Part shown: piece by piece, positions 1 through 9,026 of the stretch
Layout of the letters: each line of letters starts with the position of its first letter
How positions within the stretch are numbered: position 1 is the first letter of the stretch
Assembly: GCA_029817715.1 (NCBI GenBank)
Contig: JARUPY010000130.1
Coordinates: 287,992-351,991, forward strand
Length of the DNA stretch: 64,000 bases
Origin: Melastoma dodecandrum
Lineage: Eukaryota; Streptophyta; Magnoliopsida; Myrtales; Melastomataceae
Reading direction: 5' to 3'
Notes under the pieces: model-generated
What the model was told of the DNA's origin: nothing
The model's input: the letters and a program-made list of their open reading frames with translations, nothing else
The model's database searches: none
Position numbers and translations under genes: made by a program

Positions 1-91
1 TTCAAGTGCGGACATGCTGGATGATGGGATTTATGCTAAGCTGGACATAGATTATGATGGTGGGGATTGGTATGTACTGATGAACCGGTGA
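1..91 (+). CDS. possible 3' end of a coding exon, unidentified
   Basis: Frame 2 is open from the window edge and ends at TGA 89-91. The last part reads as a balanced, acidic peptide (ending YVLMNR) rather than noise. No start is visible and I do not recognise a family. It could be the last exon of a gene that lies mostly outside the window, or chance. Nothing else in 92-312 is recognisable except the flank of the Tat insertion. Confidence 0.25.
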   Translation, partial: SSADMLDDGIYAKLDIDYDGGDWYVLMNR

Positions 92-307
92 AGGCGCTTC
101 CCACGAGATTGATCTTCTGTCTCATGATTGTCAAACTCATTCGCCACACCCGTATTTTAAGCGACCGGCCCCTCCCCCAGCCCACCCTTCCAGCAGCCAG
201 CTGAATAAAAAGTCCTGAAAATATGTCGGCCCTCGGTCTCAGTGGCTCGAACCAGGGCCTGTATGTATGAACTCTGGAATTGGGTCATAGACCGCGTGCC
301 GGTTTTT

Positions 308-312
308 GCTCC
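308..312. repeat. target site duplication of the Tat element, left copy
   Basis: GCTCC here is repeated at 13288-13292 directly outside the other LTR. A 5-bp duplication is what Ty3/gypsy integrases leave. It also fixes the LTR ends at TGTTG and CA. Confidence 0.85.
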
Positions 313-352
313 TGTTGACATGACAATTAATTTTGGGCCTGAGTTTAGAACA

Positions 353-645
353 GAAACCCAGTACTCCCTCAAGTAATACTCCGAGCCGGCCCAAGACGTA
401 ATCGTCTAGGCCGACTCACGACGAAATCGACTAGGTCGATGTATGACAAAGTCGATTAGGTCGACTTATAAACGGGGTCGACTAGGTCGACTCACGATGA
501 AACCCAGTACTCCCTCAAGTAATACTCCGAGCCGGCCCAAGACGTAATCGTCTAGGCCGACTCACGACGAAATCGACTAGGTCGATGTATGACAAAGTCG
601 AGTAGGTCGACTTATAAACGGGGTCGACTAGGTCGACTCACGATG
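353..645 (+). repeat. nested tandem repeat in the LTR (146-bp unit made of about 25-bp subunits)
   Basis: A unit starting GAAACCCAGTACTCCC at 353 starts again at 499, a 146-bp period. Inside each unit are about four degenerate copies of a 25-26 bp subunit with the core ATCGACTAGGTCGA, so about eight subunits sit upstream of the TATA box. The 3' LTR has the same arrangement at about 12198-12490. Its position in U3 suggests a promoter or enhancer role, which is inference. Confidence 0.8.
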
Positions 646-964
646 AAGGAACATGGTGATCAAGGCCAATCAAGATGACTTAACAGTAGCTAGGTCTACC
701 AGTAGAGTCGAATCGACGGAATCCTGGATAAAGTCGACCAAGTCGATCGCAGTCCGTACAGGTCGATCAAGTCGACGAGGTTGGAATAAATTTATTCATT
801 TTAATCACGTTCGTTAAAGATCGTAACTGATCTTAAATATCCAGGAACGGGATCCCGTATAACAAGGGGGTTGTTGAGACACTCCCACGACATTAGGGAT
901 CACGATCTATAACACGATCTGCAAAACGATCTATCTGTTACGCGTTAATCGCGTACAAATCCTC

Positions 965-972
965 TATAAATA
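965..972 (+). promoter_or_regulatory. TATA box of the 5' LTR
   Basis: TATAAATA inside the LTR, preceded by C-rich sequence. It would set the start of the genomic RNA near 1000, leaving about 440 bp of R-U5. The 3' LTR copy is at 12809-12816 and could read out into the flank. Confidence 0.7.
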
Positions 973-1095
973 GCAGGGGGATTTTCCAAGACAGGACACG
1001 AATACACACAGCCAAAAACTCTGAAGTCTGTTCGTCAAACTTAGGAAATTAGACACCTCGACCCGGTTCATCGGTCAACTTCCTTTCCACCAGCA

Positions 1096-1257
1096 GAGTG
1101 AGCTCGTAGGGCCTTTGCTGTCAACCCCCCGCCAGCGACACCACCGACGGAGTGAGCTCGTAGGGCCTTCGTCACAACTCTCCGCCAGCGACTACCACCG
1201 ACGGAGCGAGCTTCCAAGGCCTTCGTCACGTGTTCTCCGCCGTTACAAGATCCTACA
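1096..1257 (+). repeat. three 54-bp tandem units in U5/R
   Basis: GAGTGAGCTCGTAGGGCCTT at 1096 and 1150 and a diverged copy (GAGCGAGCTTCCAAGGCCTT) at 1204 give a strict 54-bp period. The 3' LTR carries the same array near 12940-13100. Confidence 0.75.
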
Positions 1258-1448
1258 TCGTCACCTTCGTGTCCCTTTTTTCCTTTTAATGGCTGTAAGC
1301 CCTTTTCTTTTAATGTTCTAAAGATTGTAAGACTTGCATTATTTCTGTATAAGTTAGTGCATCTTCTTACTGGCGACCACAATACTACTACTGTGAGTCC
1401 TTTGCCAAATATTTCCGACGTGTCCCATTCTGTGCGTGAACACGTTTT

Positions 1449-1466
1449 TGGCGACCACAGTGGGAG
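1449..1466 (+). other. primer binding site (tRNA 3' end)
   Basis: TGGCGACCACAGTGGGAG starts six bases after the LTR end. It begins TGG, the complement of the tRNA CCA tail. The start TGGCGAC is shared with tRNA-Arg-type sites of Tat and Ogre elements; the exact tRNA is not certain. The gag ATG follows three bases later. Confidence 0.7.
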
Positions 1467-1469
1467 AAC

Positions 1470-4445
1470 ATGCCGAGAAATACTCGAAGTTCCACTCAAA
1501 ATCCCTTAGATGGGGAAAACCAGTCAGAACTTCCTCCGGGAATGAGCTTGCAAGCACCGGCCCTAGGAGGCCAGGCGGCTACAAACCAGACAGAACTTCC
1601 TCCGGGAATAGACTTGCCAGCGCCGGTCCTAGGAGGCCAGGCGGCTACGAACCAGTCCACCTTTGATTCACACACCCCGTCCGAATTTATTTCGAGACTG
1701 GAGTTCCACAAGGAACTGGGGGATGTGCGTCAGGAGTTGACTGATATGAAGGATATTCTAATGGATGTCCAGACTCTAATGGGGCGTCTTTCTGGCCCGA
1801 GAAACGAGGAAAGAGTAAGACCTCATATGAGAGAAACCCCCTTTAGGGAGTCTACGTTCATGGCAGACGCTCGTCGGGCTACTCAAGGGCCACGTAACGT
1901 GACTTTTGAGCAATCCGACATAAGGACAAATGCTCTGTTCGAACCTGGAAATTTGGTTGCCCCTAGTCGACCCTCTTCTTCACGTAATCGACCAACGAAT
2001 ACGTATTGGAATGAGACAGGGGACTTTCCAGAGGAAACAGATCAAGGGGAGGATTTTATCCTGACTCATCGCCCTGGCAAAGAACCTGTAATCGACGCGA
2101 CTGGAGACCCTTATGAGCTCAGATCCCGAGGTGGAAATTTTCGGGAGGAGCCTTCTTTCTACATGAGGAATCCAGCGAATCAGGCAATGGGGAATAGATC
2201 TCCGTATAGCCCGATAAGGTCGACTCGACCCCTAGCGCAGGCTCCAGTAGGCGGTGTACCCCCAGATTTGAGAGAGGCCATAACTCAGGTTATAGAGCAA
2301 GTCGTCCCCGGAATAGCGCGGCGAGACGATGCCTGTTTGTACAGGTCTCCCTATCCTGCGTATGTCGACAGAGATTTCCCTTTACCGAGAGGTTATAAGG
2401 TGCCCGACTTTACTCGTTTCTCGGGTGAAGACGAAATGACCCCACTCGAGCATGTCGCTCGCTTCACTCACCAACTTGGCGAGGCGGCTGGGAACGACTT
2501 TTGGAAACTGAAGCTTTTCCCTAACTCGTTAACAGGAGATGCCTTTACGTGGTATGCGAGTTTGCCGCCAGGGTCAATAGCCTCGTGGACTCAGATGCAA
2601 TCTATGTTCGTTAAGACCTTTGCTCGACTGGACACCCCCATGTCGATGTTTGAGGTAATGCGCCTTAAGCAGGCTAACGGAGAACACCCAGGGCAGTTTC
2701 TAATGAAACTCAGGAAAGCCCTACTACGGTGCGACCCCCCCATACCGGAGAAGGATCAGTTACTTCTCGCATTAAATGCGTTGACTATTCCGTTCCGGAA
2801 AAAGCTGCAGGGCGAGCGCTTTGCTGACCTGTATGACTTAGCGAGGAGGGCCACTGAGTACCATCAGCTCCTTACGGAGGAAGCCCACATGACTCGAGCC
2901 TACCAGGTCGACACTTATGAAGTCGACGTGGCGGAATTTGTCAAGGGGGAGTCGACTATATGCGACCCCTTGACTAAGAAGAATTCCAAAGCTAAGGCGT
3001 CCCAAAAGAACGCCGAAGAAAGAAAATATTCTTTCGACACAGATAAAGTCGACGCTATATTCGACTGGCTTCATCAAAGGAAAAGGATTAGGCTTAAACC
3101 CGGCCATCGAGTTCCTCAGACAGAGAGGGAAAAGAATAGGAATTACTGCAAGTGGCATGGGTCTTTCACCCATGCTACCAAGGACTGCTTGTCCTTTAGA
3201 AATATCATACATGATTTAATAGAGTCTAAAGAGCTTCGTTTTCCCGAGGTCGACGAAGTCGCCGTAGTGGATAATAATCCATTCGGGGATGAAGTCGCTA
3301 TTCATACGTTTGACATATTTGACGCTGAGGTTAATCTCGTAGAAGTTATTAACGACTCTGCTGTACCCTCGCAGGACGTACAAGCAACCGGCGAGACTTT
3401 GGTGGCTAATGCCATCATGAAGCGACTGGCTGAGCGCGGGGTCTTCATTCTGCCCAAAGGAAGGGAGAAGTGGCTATGCCACTGGCACCTGAACGACTCT
3501 CACACTACAGATCGGTGCCACACGTTCAAGAAGTACCTGCTGGACAGCAAGACAGAGGAGTGGTACGACTTGACCCCGTTCGAGGAAGCAGCAATGTCGC
3601 TGAACACTCCCCAAGGATCTTCTCACGCCCTCAAAAGCCCTCCTAGCGCAGATCGCCGATTAGCCTTGCGAGGAGGAAGAGGAGGCCCCCAGGGTCACAA
3701 GGGGAACGGAGAGACAGTCGCCCGGAGAACAGAACGCCCGGCACGGCGACTGGAGTTCGTAGACTCATCTGGCCAAAGGGTCATCAAACAGGGGTACACT
3801 AGAACTACCCCTGTCAAGGAGATCAGGCCGGTAGAGGAACACAAGGGAGCGGACCAACCTCAGCAGGCCATGAATCGCAGGCCCCGCTACGCGTCGCAGA
3901 CAGTTGACCCTCAGGAACTGCGGAGAGGGCCACCTATCGCCCAATTCCTGGACGAAAAGCTGCTGTGCCAAAAGTGCAAGTTGATCGCTCGCAACCGCAT
4001 ACTCATCACCCAGCTCTGCACAGCATGCTGCGTTAGCTACTTCTTGCGGCTCGTCGACTTATCCGCAAAAGGGGAGATGCTGGTGAAGGCAGTCCGTCCT
4101 GAGGGTTCAGGTAACTCGAACCCTAACAAGCCCTCTTTGAATAGGCCGGCAGATAACCCTGTGCAGGTAGGATATGCCCCCGCCGACGGAAGGTTTGTGG
4201 AGGTAAGTCGACTTCCTTCTGGTTCTAAGAAACCAAGGTTTGTCAAAGCGCTAAACCCTTCGTCTCAATGGCAGAAGGCAGAGAGGAAGGTTACGTTTCC
4301 CATAAGGGCTCAAAAGAGAAAAGAAAGGCGTCTAAGTCACGCCCAGAAGAAGCCAAGAATGACCCCTGTGATGCCACCCGCTGGCGGGAACCACGCCACG
4401 GGGAAACAAGTCGCAGAACCCGAGCGGGTCGAGTCTACTGACTAA
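1470..4445 (+). CDS. gag: Tat retrotransposon Gag polyprotein
   Basis: The 991-residue frame starts at the ATG three bases after the primer site. Residues about 310-430 are a retrotransposon Gag (capsid) domain, with the typical LxGxAxxWY region (LTGDAFTWYASL). Two C-x2-H-x4-H-x4-C zinc-binding motifs follow (CKWHGSFTHATKDC, near residue 560, and CHWHLNDSHTTDRC, near residue 670), then a C-x2-C ... C-x2-C pair (CQKC, CTACC) near residue 835. The protein would bind and package the element RNA in cytoplasmic particles. It ends at TAA 4443-4445, but the same frame stays open without interruption to 5447, through the protease. So Gag-Pro could be made by stop readthrough, or the stop may be a mutation. 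Confidence 0.9.
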   Translation: MPRNTRSSTQNPLDGENQSELPPGMSLQAPALGGQAATNQTELPPGIDLPAPVLGGQAATNQSTFDSHTPSEFISRLEFHKELGDVRQELTDMKDILMDVQTLMGRLSGPRNEERVRPHMRETPFRESTFMADARRATQGPRNVTFEQSDIRTNALFEPGNLVAPSRPSSSRNRPTNTYWNETGDFPEETDQGEDFILTHRPGKEPVIDATGDPYELRSRGGNFREEPSFYMRNPANQAMGNRSPYSPIRSTRPLAQAPVGGVPPDLREAITQVIEQVVPGIARRDDACLYRSPYPAYVDRDFPLPRGYKVPDFTRFSGEDEMTPLEHVARFTHQLGEAAGNDFWKLKLFPNSLTGDAFTWYASLPPGSIASWTQMQSMFVKTFARLDTPMSMFEVMRLKQANGEHPGQFLMKLRKALLRCDPPIPEKDQLLLALNALTIPFRKKLQGERFADLYDLARRATEYHQLLTEEAHMTRAYQVDTYEVDVAEFVKGESTICDPLTKKNSKAKASQKNAEERKYSFDTDKVDAIFDWLHQRKRIRLKPGHRVPQTEREKNRNYCKWHGSFTHATKDCLSFRNIIHDLIESKELRFPEVDEVAVVDNNPFGDEVAIHTFDIFDAEVNLVEVINDSAVPSQDVQATGETLVANAIMKRLAERGVFILPKGREKWLCHWHLNDSHTTDRCHTFKKYLLDSKTEEWYDLTPFEEAAMSLNTPQGSSHALKSPPSADRRLALRGGRGGPQGHKGNGETVARRTERPARRLEFVDSSGQRVIKQGYTRTTPVKEIRPVEEHKGADQPQQAMNRRPRYASQTVDPQELRRGPPIAQFLDEKLLCQKCKLIARNRILITQLCTACCVSYFLRLVDLSAKGEMLVKAVRPEGSGNSNPNKPSLNRPADNPVQVGYAPADGRFVEVSRLPSGSKKPRFVKALNPSSQWQKAERKVTFPIRAQKRKERRLSHAQKKPRMTPVMPPAGGNHATGKQVAEPERVESTD

Positions 4446-5447
4446 TCGGAAGACCCAGATTCGAGCTTCGATTACACTCCTCTACGAGGAGATAAGCCCT
4501 GCGACTTCAATGCAGAACAAGGGCCCCTTGTGAGCTGTAACGCTCTCACCCTCCCTGCGGAATTCGCCCGCAACAACAAGCCGGAGACGCCGGAAGGTAA
4601 AATTCTCGACTCTAAAGTCACTACATTTCCTTCTGGCTTCCCTCTACACTGGTTGAGGAAACCATCCGATCGCATGAAACAGCATATGCATTCGCTGTAC
4701 ATCTCAGCCACCTTTGATGGTGTCTTTGTAGACCGAGTCTTAATAGACAATGGCGCCACTGTCAATGTCCTTCCCCTTGCCAAGTTTAGATTACTTGGAT
4801 ACAAGCCTAGCGAGTTGGTGCGGACCGACGTAGCTGTAAGTGGCTTTAATGGGAGGAAATCCGAGTGCCTGGGCATATGCTCCGTGCGCCTAGGCGTCGG
4901 GAGGCACGAGCAGGAAACTGCTTTCTTTGTAATCGATATAGCCCCCTCATTTAATGCGCTTTTAGGACGCGATTGGCTTCATAAGGCCGCCGCGATTCCA
5001 TCTACCTTGCATAGGGAGTTGATCTTATGGCTTGACTCCGAAATAGAAATCGTTAAGGCTGATGAATACTCCTGTTGTGACAAGGGTATTTTGCATGCAG
5101 AGACATGTAAGACAGTCAAGGACCTTACCCTGGACCAGCGCTACAAGCTGGGAGACCCCACAGTCGGACCCCTGGGCGAACCTTCTGGGAAGTTCGACTT
5201 CATCGTAAGCTATGGCACCTCTCACCCCAAGCCTGACGAAGGACCGATCGTGCCAACAGGATGGGGGCCCGACTTCGCAGACAAAGACATGGACGAGGTC
5301 CTCCAGGAGGTAGTCGCGACCAAGGTTGGAGGCGAGACAAACAATAGCCCGAACGGCAACAAGGGAGAAGCGCCTAAGAGCCAAGAAAGCACTGCGACGG
5401 AGTTGGAGCCCGATAGACTCCTGCACGAAGGGATGTATGGACCGTGA
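4446..5447 (+). CDS. pro: Tat retrotransposon protease region (same frame as gag after one stop)
   Basis: This is the direct in-frame continuation of gag after the TAA at 4443. No ATG is needed if it is translated as a fusion; the first GTG in the frame is at 4530. The aspartic protease core is visible as VLIDNGATVNVLP near 4737-4775, the plant-retroelement form D-N-G-A of the D-T/S-G-A active site, followed by a hydrophobic FNALLGRDWLH segment (about 4950-4980) typical of the flap-to-end region. The protease would cut the polyprotein into Gag and enzymes. The frame ends at TGA 5445-5447, and the pol frame overlaps it by 122 bases in another phase. Confidence 0.8.
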   Translation, partial: SEDPDSSFDYTPLRGDKPCDFNAEQGPLVSCNALTLPAEFARNNKPETPEGKILDSKVTTFPSGFPLHWLRKPSDRMKQHMHSLYISATFDGVFVDRVLIDNGATVNVLPLAKFRLLGYKPSELVRTDVAVSGFNGRKSECLGICSVRLGVGRHEQETAFFVIDIAPSFNALLGRDWLHKAAAIPSTLHRELILWLDSEIEIVKADEYSCCDKGILHAETCKTVKDLTLDQRYKLGDPTVGPLGEPSGKFDFIVSYGTSHPKPDEGPIVPTGWGPDFADKDMDEVLQEVVATKVGGETNNSPNGNKGEAPKSQESTATELEPDRLLHEGMYGP

Positions 5448-8400
5448 GGAGAGAGATCATGCAGTCGCTGATATCCTACAGCGACTTCGGAAGCATGTTA
5501 GGATGTCTAGGAAAGTAGAATGCCAGATAGGCAACGTCCGTTTCGAAGCTGGGTCATGTAATAACGTTGACACCGATTTAGGTGGTGTCCAGAGTCGTGA
5601 GTCACTGATGATGCCATGCGACTCACTAGTAGGCGTCAATTTAGGCGAGGCATCGAGCCCTCGAATTGTTTTTATCAGTTCCTCGATGAATAAAGAACTT
5701 TTCCATTCTATCAAAGCTACTCTAGAAGAGTTTAAAGATTGCTTCGCTTGGGATTACACTGAGATGCCTGGCCTAGATCGCCGACTTGTGGAACACAAGT
5801 TGCCAATCAAAACAGGATTTAAACCAGTCCAGCAGGCGCCGAGGAGAATGACTCACGAAGTCACTCAAGCAGTATTCGAGGAAGTCAAGAAGCTCTTTAA
5901 AGCCGGATATATAAGGACATCGAGGTACACCGAATGGATATCTAGTATAGTTCCTGTCATTAAAAAGAATGGTAAAATTAGGGTTTGCATCGACTTCAGA
6001 GATTTGAATCGTGCCACCCCAAAAGATGAGTACCCTATGCCCATCGTAGACGATTTAGTCGACAAGACTGCAGGGCACCAAATTATGTCCTTCATGGATG
6101 GTTTCTCAGGATATAACCAAATCTTCCTAGCCGAGGAGGATATCCATAAAACCGCGTTCAGATGTCCCTTAGGCATTTTCGAATGGGTAGTCATGCCATT
6201 CGGACTCAAAAACGCTGGGGCAACCTACCAACGGGCCATGAACGCTATATTTGACGCCTTGATTAGCAAAACGGTCGAAGTATACATAGACGATATAGTG
6301 GTCAAATCACGAGACGAGAAGTCACATGTTAATGACCTTAGAAATGCTTTCATTCAGATGAGAAAGCATCAGCTCAAACTAAACCCTCTCAAATGTGCCT
6401 TCGGAGTCAGAGCAGGGCATTTCCTAGGGTTCCTAGTTCACCAACGTGGCATAGAAGTCGACCAGAACAAAGTAAACGCCATTCAAAGATTGAACCCTCC
6501 GAGTAATAAGAAGCAGTTACAGGCTTTCTTAGGAAGGGTCAACTATCTAAGGCGATTTATTGGTAACGTCGCTGGACGGACAGAAGTTTTCTCGACCTTA
6601 CTAAAGGCAAAGGGAAATTTTGTGTGGAGCGACAAACACCAAAAAGCATTTGAAGGTTTAAAGGAGTACTTAATGAAACCGCCTGTGCTTGCCCCTCCTC
6701 GGATAGGAAAGCCCTATCTGCTTTACGTGGCAGCGACTGAATCAATCATCGGTGCCATGTTAGCCCAAGAGGCGGAGGACAAAATTGAGAGAGCAGTCTA
6801 CTATTTGTCAAGACAATTGACTGCTACAGAAAAGCGCTATACAATCAAGGAGAAGTTATGCCTGTCAGTCTTTTATGCTGTTAAGAAGCTGAGACATTAT
6901 ATCGGATCCCAAGAGGTTCATGTTATTGCCAAATCTCCAATCATAAAATACTTTTTCGAAAGTCCCTTATTGACTGGAAGAATTAGTAAATGGAGCTTGG
7001 TCCTCTCCGCATACGATCTGCGTTTCAAACCTCAACAGTCGATGAAGGGGCAGGCCTTGGCCGACTTCTTAGTAAACCACGATCCATCTACATTAATCGA
7101 TCAAGAGGAATCCCTTGAGGATGTCTGGCAAGCTTGGTTTGATGGATCTTCGGCAAAATCTGGCGTAGGCATAGGCCTCCGTATACTTTCGCCACTAGGA
7201 AAGGACGTTCGTCTAGCATACCGTTTGTCGGCGACTCATACAAACAATGCGACCGAATATGAGGCATTGATCACGCTCTTGAAGGAATTGTTAGCCTTGG
7301 AAGCCAGGAAAGCCAGAGTAATTGGAGACTCTCAACTGGTTATCAACCAGATGAACGGCGACTCTCTATGTCAAGAGAAACTCGCACCCTATCATCAAGT
7401 CGCTCAAAGGCTAGTCAAACGGTTCGAAGTAATTACTTTCCTCTTTGTAGGCCGGGAGGAAAACACAGTCGCTAACGACTTAGCCCAAAAGGCTTCAGGG
7501 TACAAGGCCAAAAGAGGGAGCGATTGTATACCAGAAATAGCTTCTCACCTAGCTCCCCAAGGCGACGCGTTCACTCTGAACATAATGACAAGCGATAAAG
7601 ATTGGCGGAGGCCAATCACCGACTTCCTCTCCGACCCAACACAAAAGGCGAGCCAAAGAATCAAGACTCAGGCTTTATCGTATACCCTTATAGATGGGGT
7701 ACTTTACAGAAAGACCAAAGAAGGAGTCCTACTAAGGTGCGTCGACTTAGACGATGCGACCCCAATTATGTTGGAGACTCACCAGGGTTTATGCGGGTCT
7801 CACCAATCTGGCACCAAAATGTCTTGGACCATCCAAAGACATGGTTTTTACTGGCCATCAATGCTAAAGAACTGCATAGAAATGGCTAGGGGATGCCAAG
7901 AGTGTCAAAAACATGGTCCGGTGACAAGGGCCCCAGCGTCCGACTTAGTCCCAGTCATAAAACCTTGGCCATTTAGGACTTGGGCCCTGGATATAATCGG
8001 AGAAATTCACCCGCACTCGAGTAAAGGCGATGCCTACATTTTAGTCGCCACTGACTACTTTACTAAGTGGGTTGAGGCTCAAGTATATAAGAAAATTGAC
8101 CACAAAGAGGTGATCGACTTTCTCAGATCTTCCATCATTTATAGATTTGGGATCCCCCAGAATATTGTAGTAGACAATGCCATCGTTTTCAATAATGAGA
8201 AGGTGCGTGAATTCGCTGCTGAGTTCAACTTTTCAATCACTAATTCGACACCTTATTACCCCCAGTCGAATGGACAAGCTGAAGCTACTAATAAGCTCAT
8301 AAAGAGTAACATTCAGAAAATGGTTGGTGCAAATCCAAGAGAATGGCACAAACTATTACGAGACACCTTGTGGGCGCTAAGAGTCACCAAGAGAGACAGC

Positions 8401-8895
8401 ACAGGAGAAGCTCCTTTTTCGCTGGTATATGGGCAAGATGCTGTCCTACCTATTGAAATTCGATACAAGTCGCTCAGGGTAGCTCATCCTGACTTGCAAG
8501 ACGAGGCAATGTACCTCGCTCTAGAAGAATTAGAGAAGAAGCGACTCGATGTAATAGACCGACTTGAGGTACATAAGCAAAGAGTTGCTAGGCACTACAA
8601 TAAGAAGGTTGTCCATAAGCGCTTCGAAGTGGGCAACTTAGTATGGAAGATGATCCTACCCCTTAAATCAAAAGACCAAGTACTGGGTAAGTGGTCTCCT
8701 AATTGGGAGGGTCCATATGAAGTGTGCGAGACATACTCATCTAATACGTATCGACTCATGACCAGAGAAGGAGATAGGCACCCATTGAAGGTCAACGGTA
8801 AATATCTTAAACCCTACCGCGCAACTATCTGGGAAGCTCATCATAAAATCCTAAGACAAAGGACTCCATTAATTTGGGAAGCGCTTAATTTCTAA
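5326..8895 (+). CDS. pol: Tat retrotransposon Pol: reverse transcriptase, RNase H, archaeal-type RNase H, integrase
   Basis: Reverse transcriptase occupies about residues 190-370, with FRDLNRATPKDEYPMP and the catalytic YIDDIVV near 6281. A first RNase H follows (about 450-570). A second RNase H of the archaeal type starts at WFDGSS near 7135 and includes TEYEAL and GDSQLVI; this extra domain marks the Tat clade. Integrase has an H-H-C-C zinc finger (ending CQECQKHG, about 7775-7917) and a D, D-35-E core: D in ALDIIGE (about 7990), D in VVDNA (about 8171), E in GQAEA (about 8280). All catalytic residues seem present. The start at 5326 is only the beginning of the open frame; the true junction with the protease frame must lie in 5326-5447 and needs a frame change. 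Confidence 0.92.
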   Translation: MEARQTIARTATREKRLRAKKALRRSWSPIDSCTKGCMDREERDHAVADILQRLRKHVRMSRKVECQIGNVRFEAGSCNNVDTDLGGVQSRESLMMPCDSLVGVNLGEASSPRIVFISSSMNKELFHSIKATLEEFKDCFAWDYTEMPGLDRRLVEHKLPIKTGFKPVQQAPRRMTHEVTQAVFEEVKKLFKAGYIRTSRYTEWISSIVPVIKKNGKIRVCIDFRDLNRATPKDEYPMPIVDDLVDKTAGHQIMSFMDGFSGYNQIFLAEEDIHKTAFRCPLGIFEWVVMPFGLKNAGATYQRAMNAIFDALISKTVEVYIDDIVVKSRDEKSHVNDLRNAFIQMRKHQLKLNPLKCAFGVRAGHFLGFLVHQRGIEVDQNKVNAIQRLNPPSNKKQLQAFLGRVNYLRRFIGNVAGRTEVFSTLLKAKGNFVWSDKHQKAFEGLKEYLMKPPVLAPPRIGKPYLLYVAATESIIGAMLAQEAEDKIERAVYYLSRQLTATEKRYTIKEKLCLSVFYAVKKLRHYIGSQEVHVIAKSPIIKYFFESPLLTGRISKWSLVLSAYDLRFKPQQSMKGQALADFLVNHDPSTLIDQEESLEDVWQAWFDGSSAKSGVGIGLRILSPLGKDVRLAYRLSATHTNNATEYEALITLLKELLALEARKARVIGDSQLVINQMNGDSLCQEKLAPYHQVAQRLVKRFEVITFLFVGREENTVANDLAQKASGYKAKRGSDCIPEIASHLAPQGDAFTLNIMTSDKDWRRPITDFLSDPTQKASQRIKTQALSYTLIDGVLYRKTKEGVLLRCVDLDDATPIMLETHQGLCGSHQSGTKMSWTIQRHGFYWPSMLKNCIEMARGCQECQKHGPVTRAPASDLVPVIKPWPFRTWALDIIGEIHPHSSKGDAYILVATDYFTKWVEAQVYKKIDHKEVIDFLRSSIIYRFGIPQNIVVDNAIVFNNEKVREFAAEFNFSITNSTPYYPQSNGQAEATNKLIKSNIQKMVGANPREWHKLLRDTLWALRVTKRDSTGEAPFSLVYGQDAVLPIEIRYKSLRVAHPDLQDEAMYLALEELEKKRLDVIDRLEVHKQRVARHYNKKVVHKRFEVGNLVWKMILPLKSKDQVLGKWSPNWEGPYEVCETYSSNTYRLMTREGDRHPLKVNGKYLKPYRATIWEAHHKILRQRTPLIWEALNF

Positions 8896-9026
8896 GATCA
8901 CGCTAGGCTTCAGTAACGCTGTTTGGAAGAATGAATTTAGCGTAGTGGGCAGAAATTCATTCAAGAAACAAGATACTCGATTTATTCAGTAAAGCAAACA
9001 GCAATCGAATTGCGTTGCTCTTTGGA

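Larger units (their letters stand above)
313..1442 (+). repeat. 5' LTR of the Tat element
   Basis: Begins TGTTGACATG and ends GTGAACA, matching the 3' copy at 12158-13287 over its whole length (1130 bp each). It contains a nested repeat at about 353-645, a TATA box at 965-972, and three 54-bp tandem units starting at 1096, 1150 and 1204. GTCGA motifs are very dense in the first 480 bp. Confidence 0.93.

Noticed and set aside
20..300. Search for a tRNA gene around GGCTCGAACCAGGGCC (about 245)
   Set aside because: Only a B-box-like string; no cloverleaf arms or A box at the right distance.
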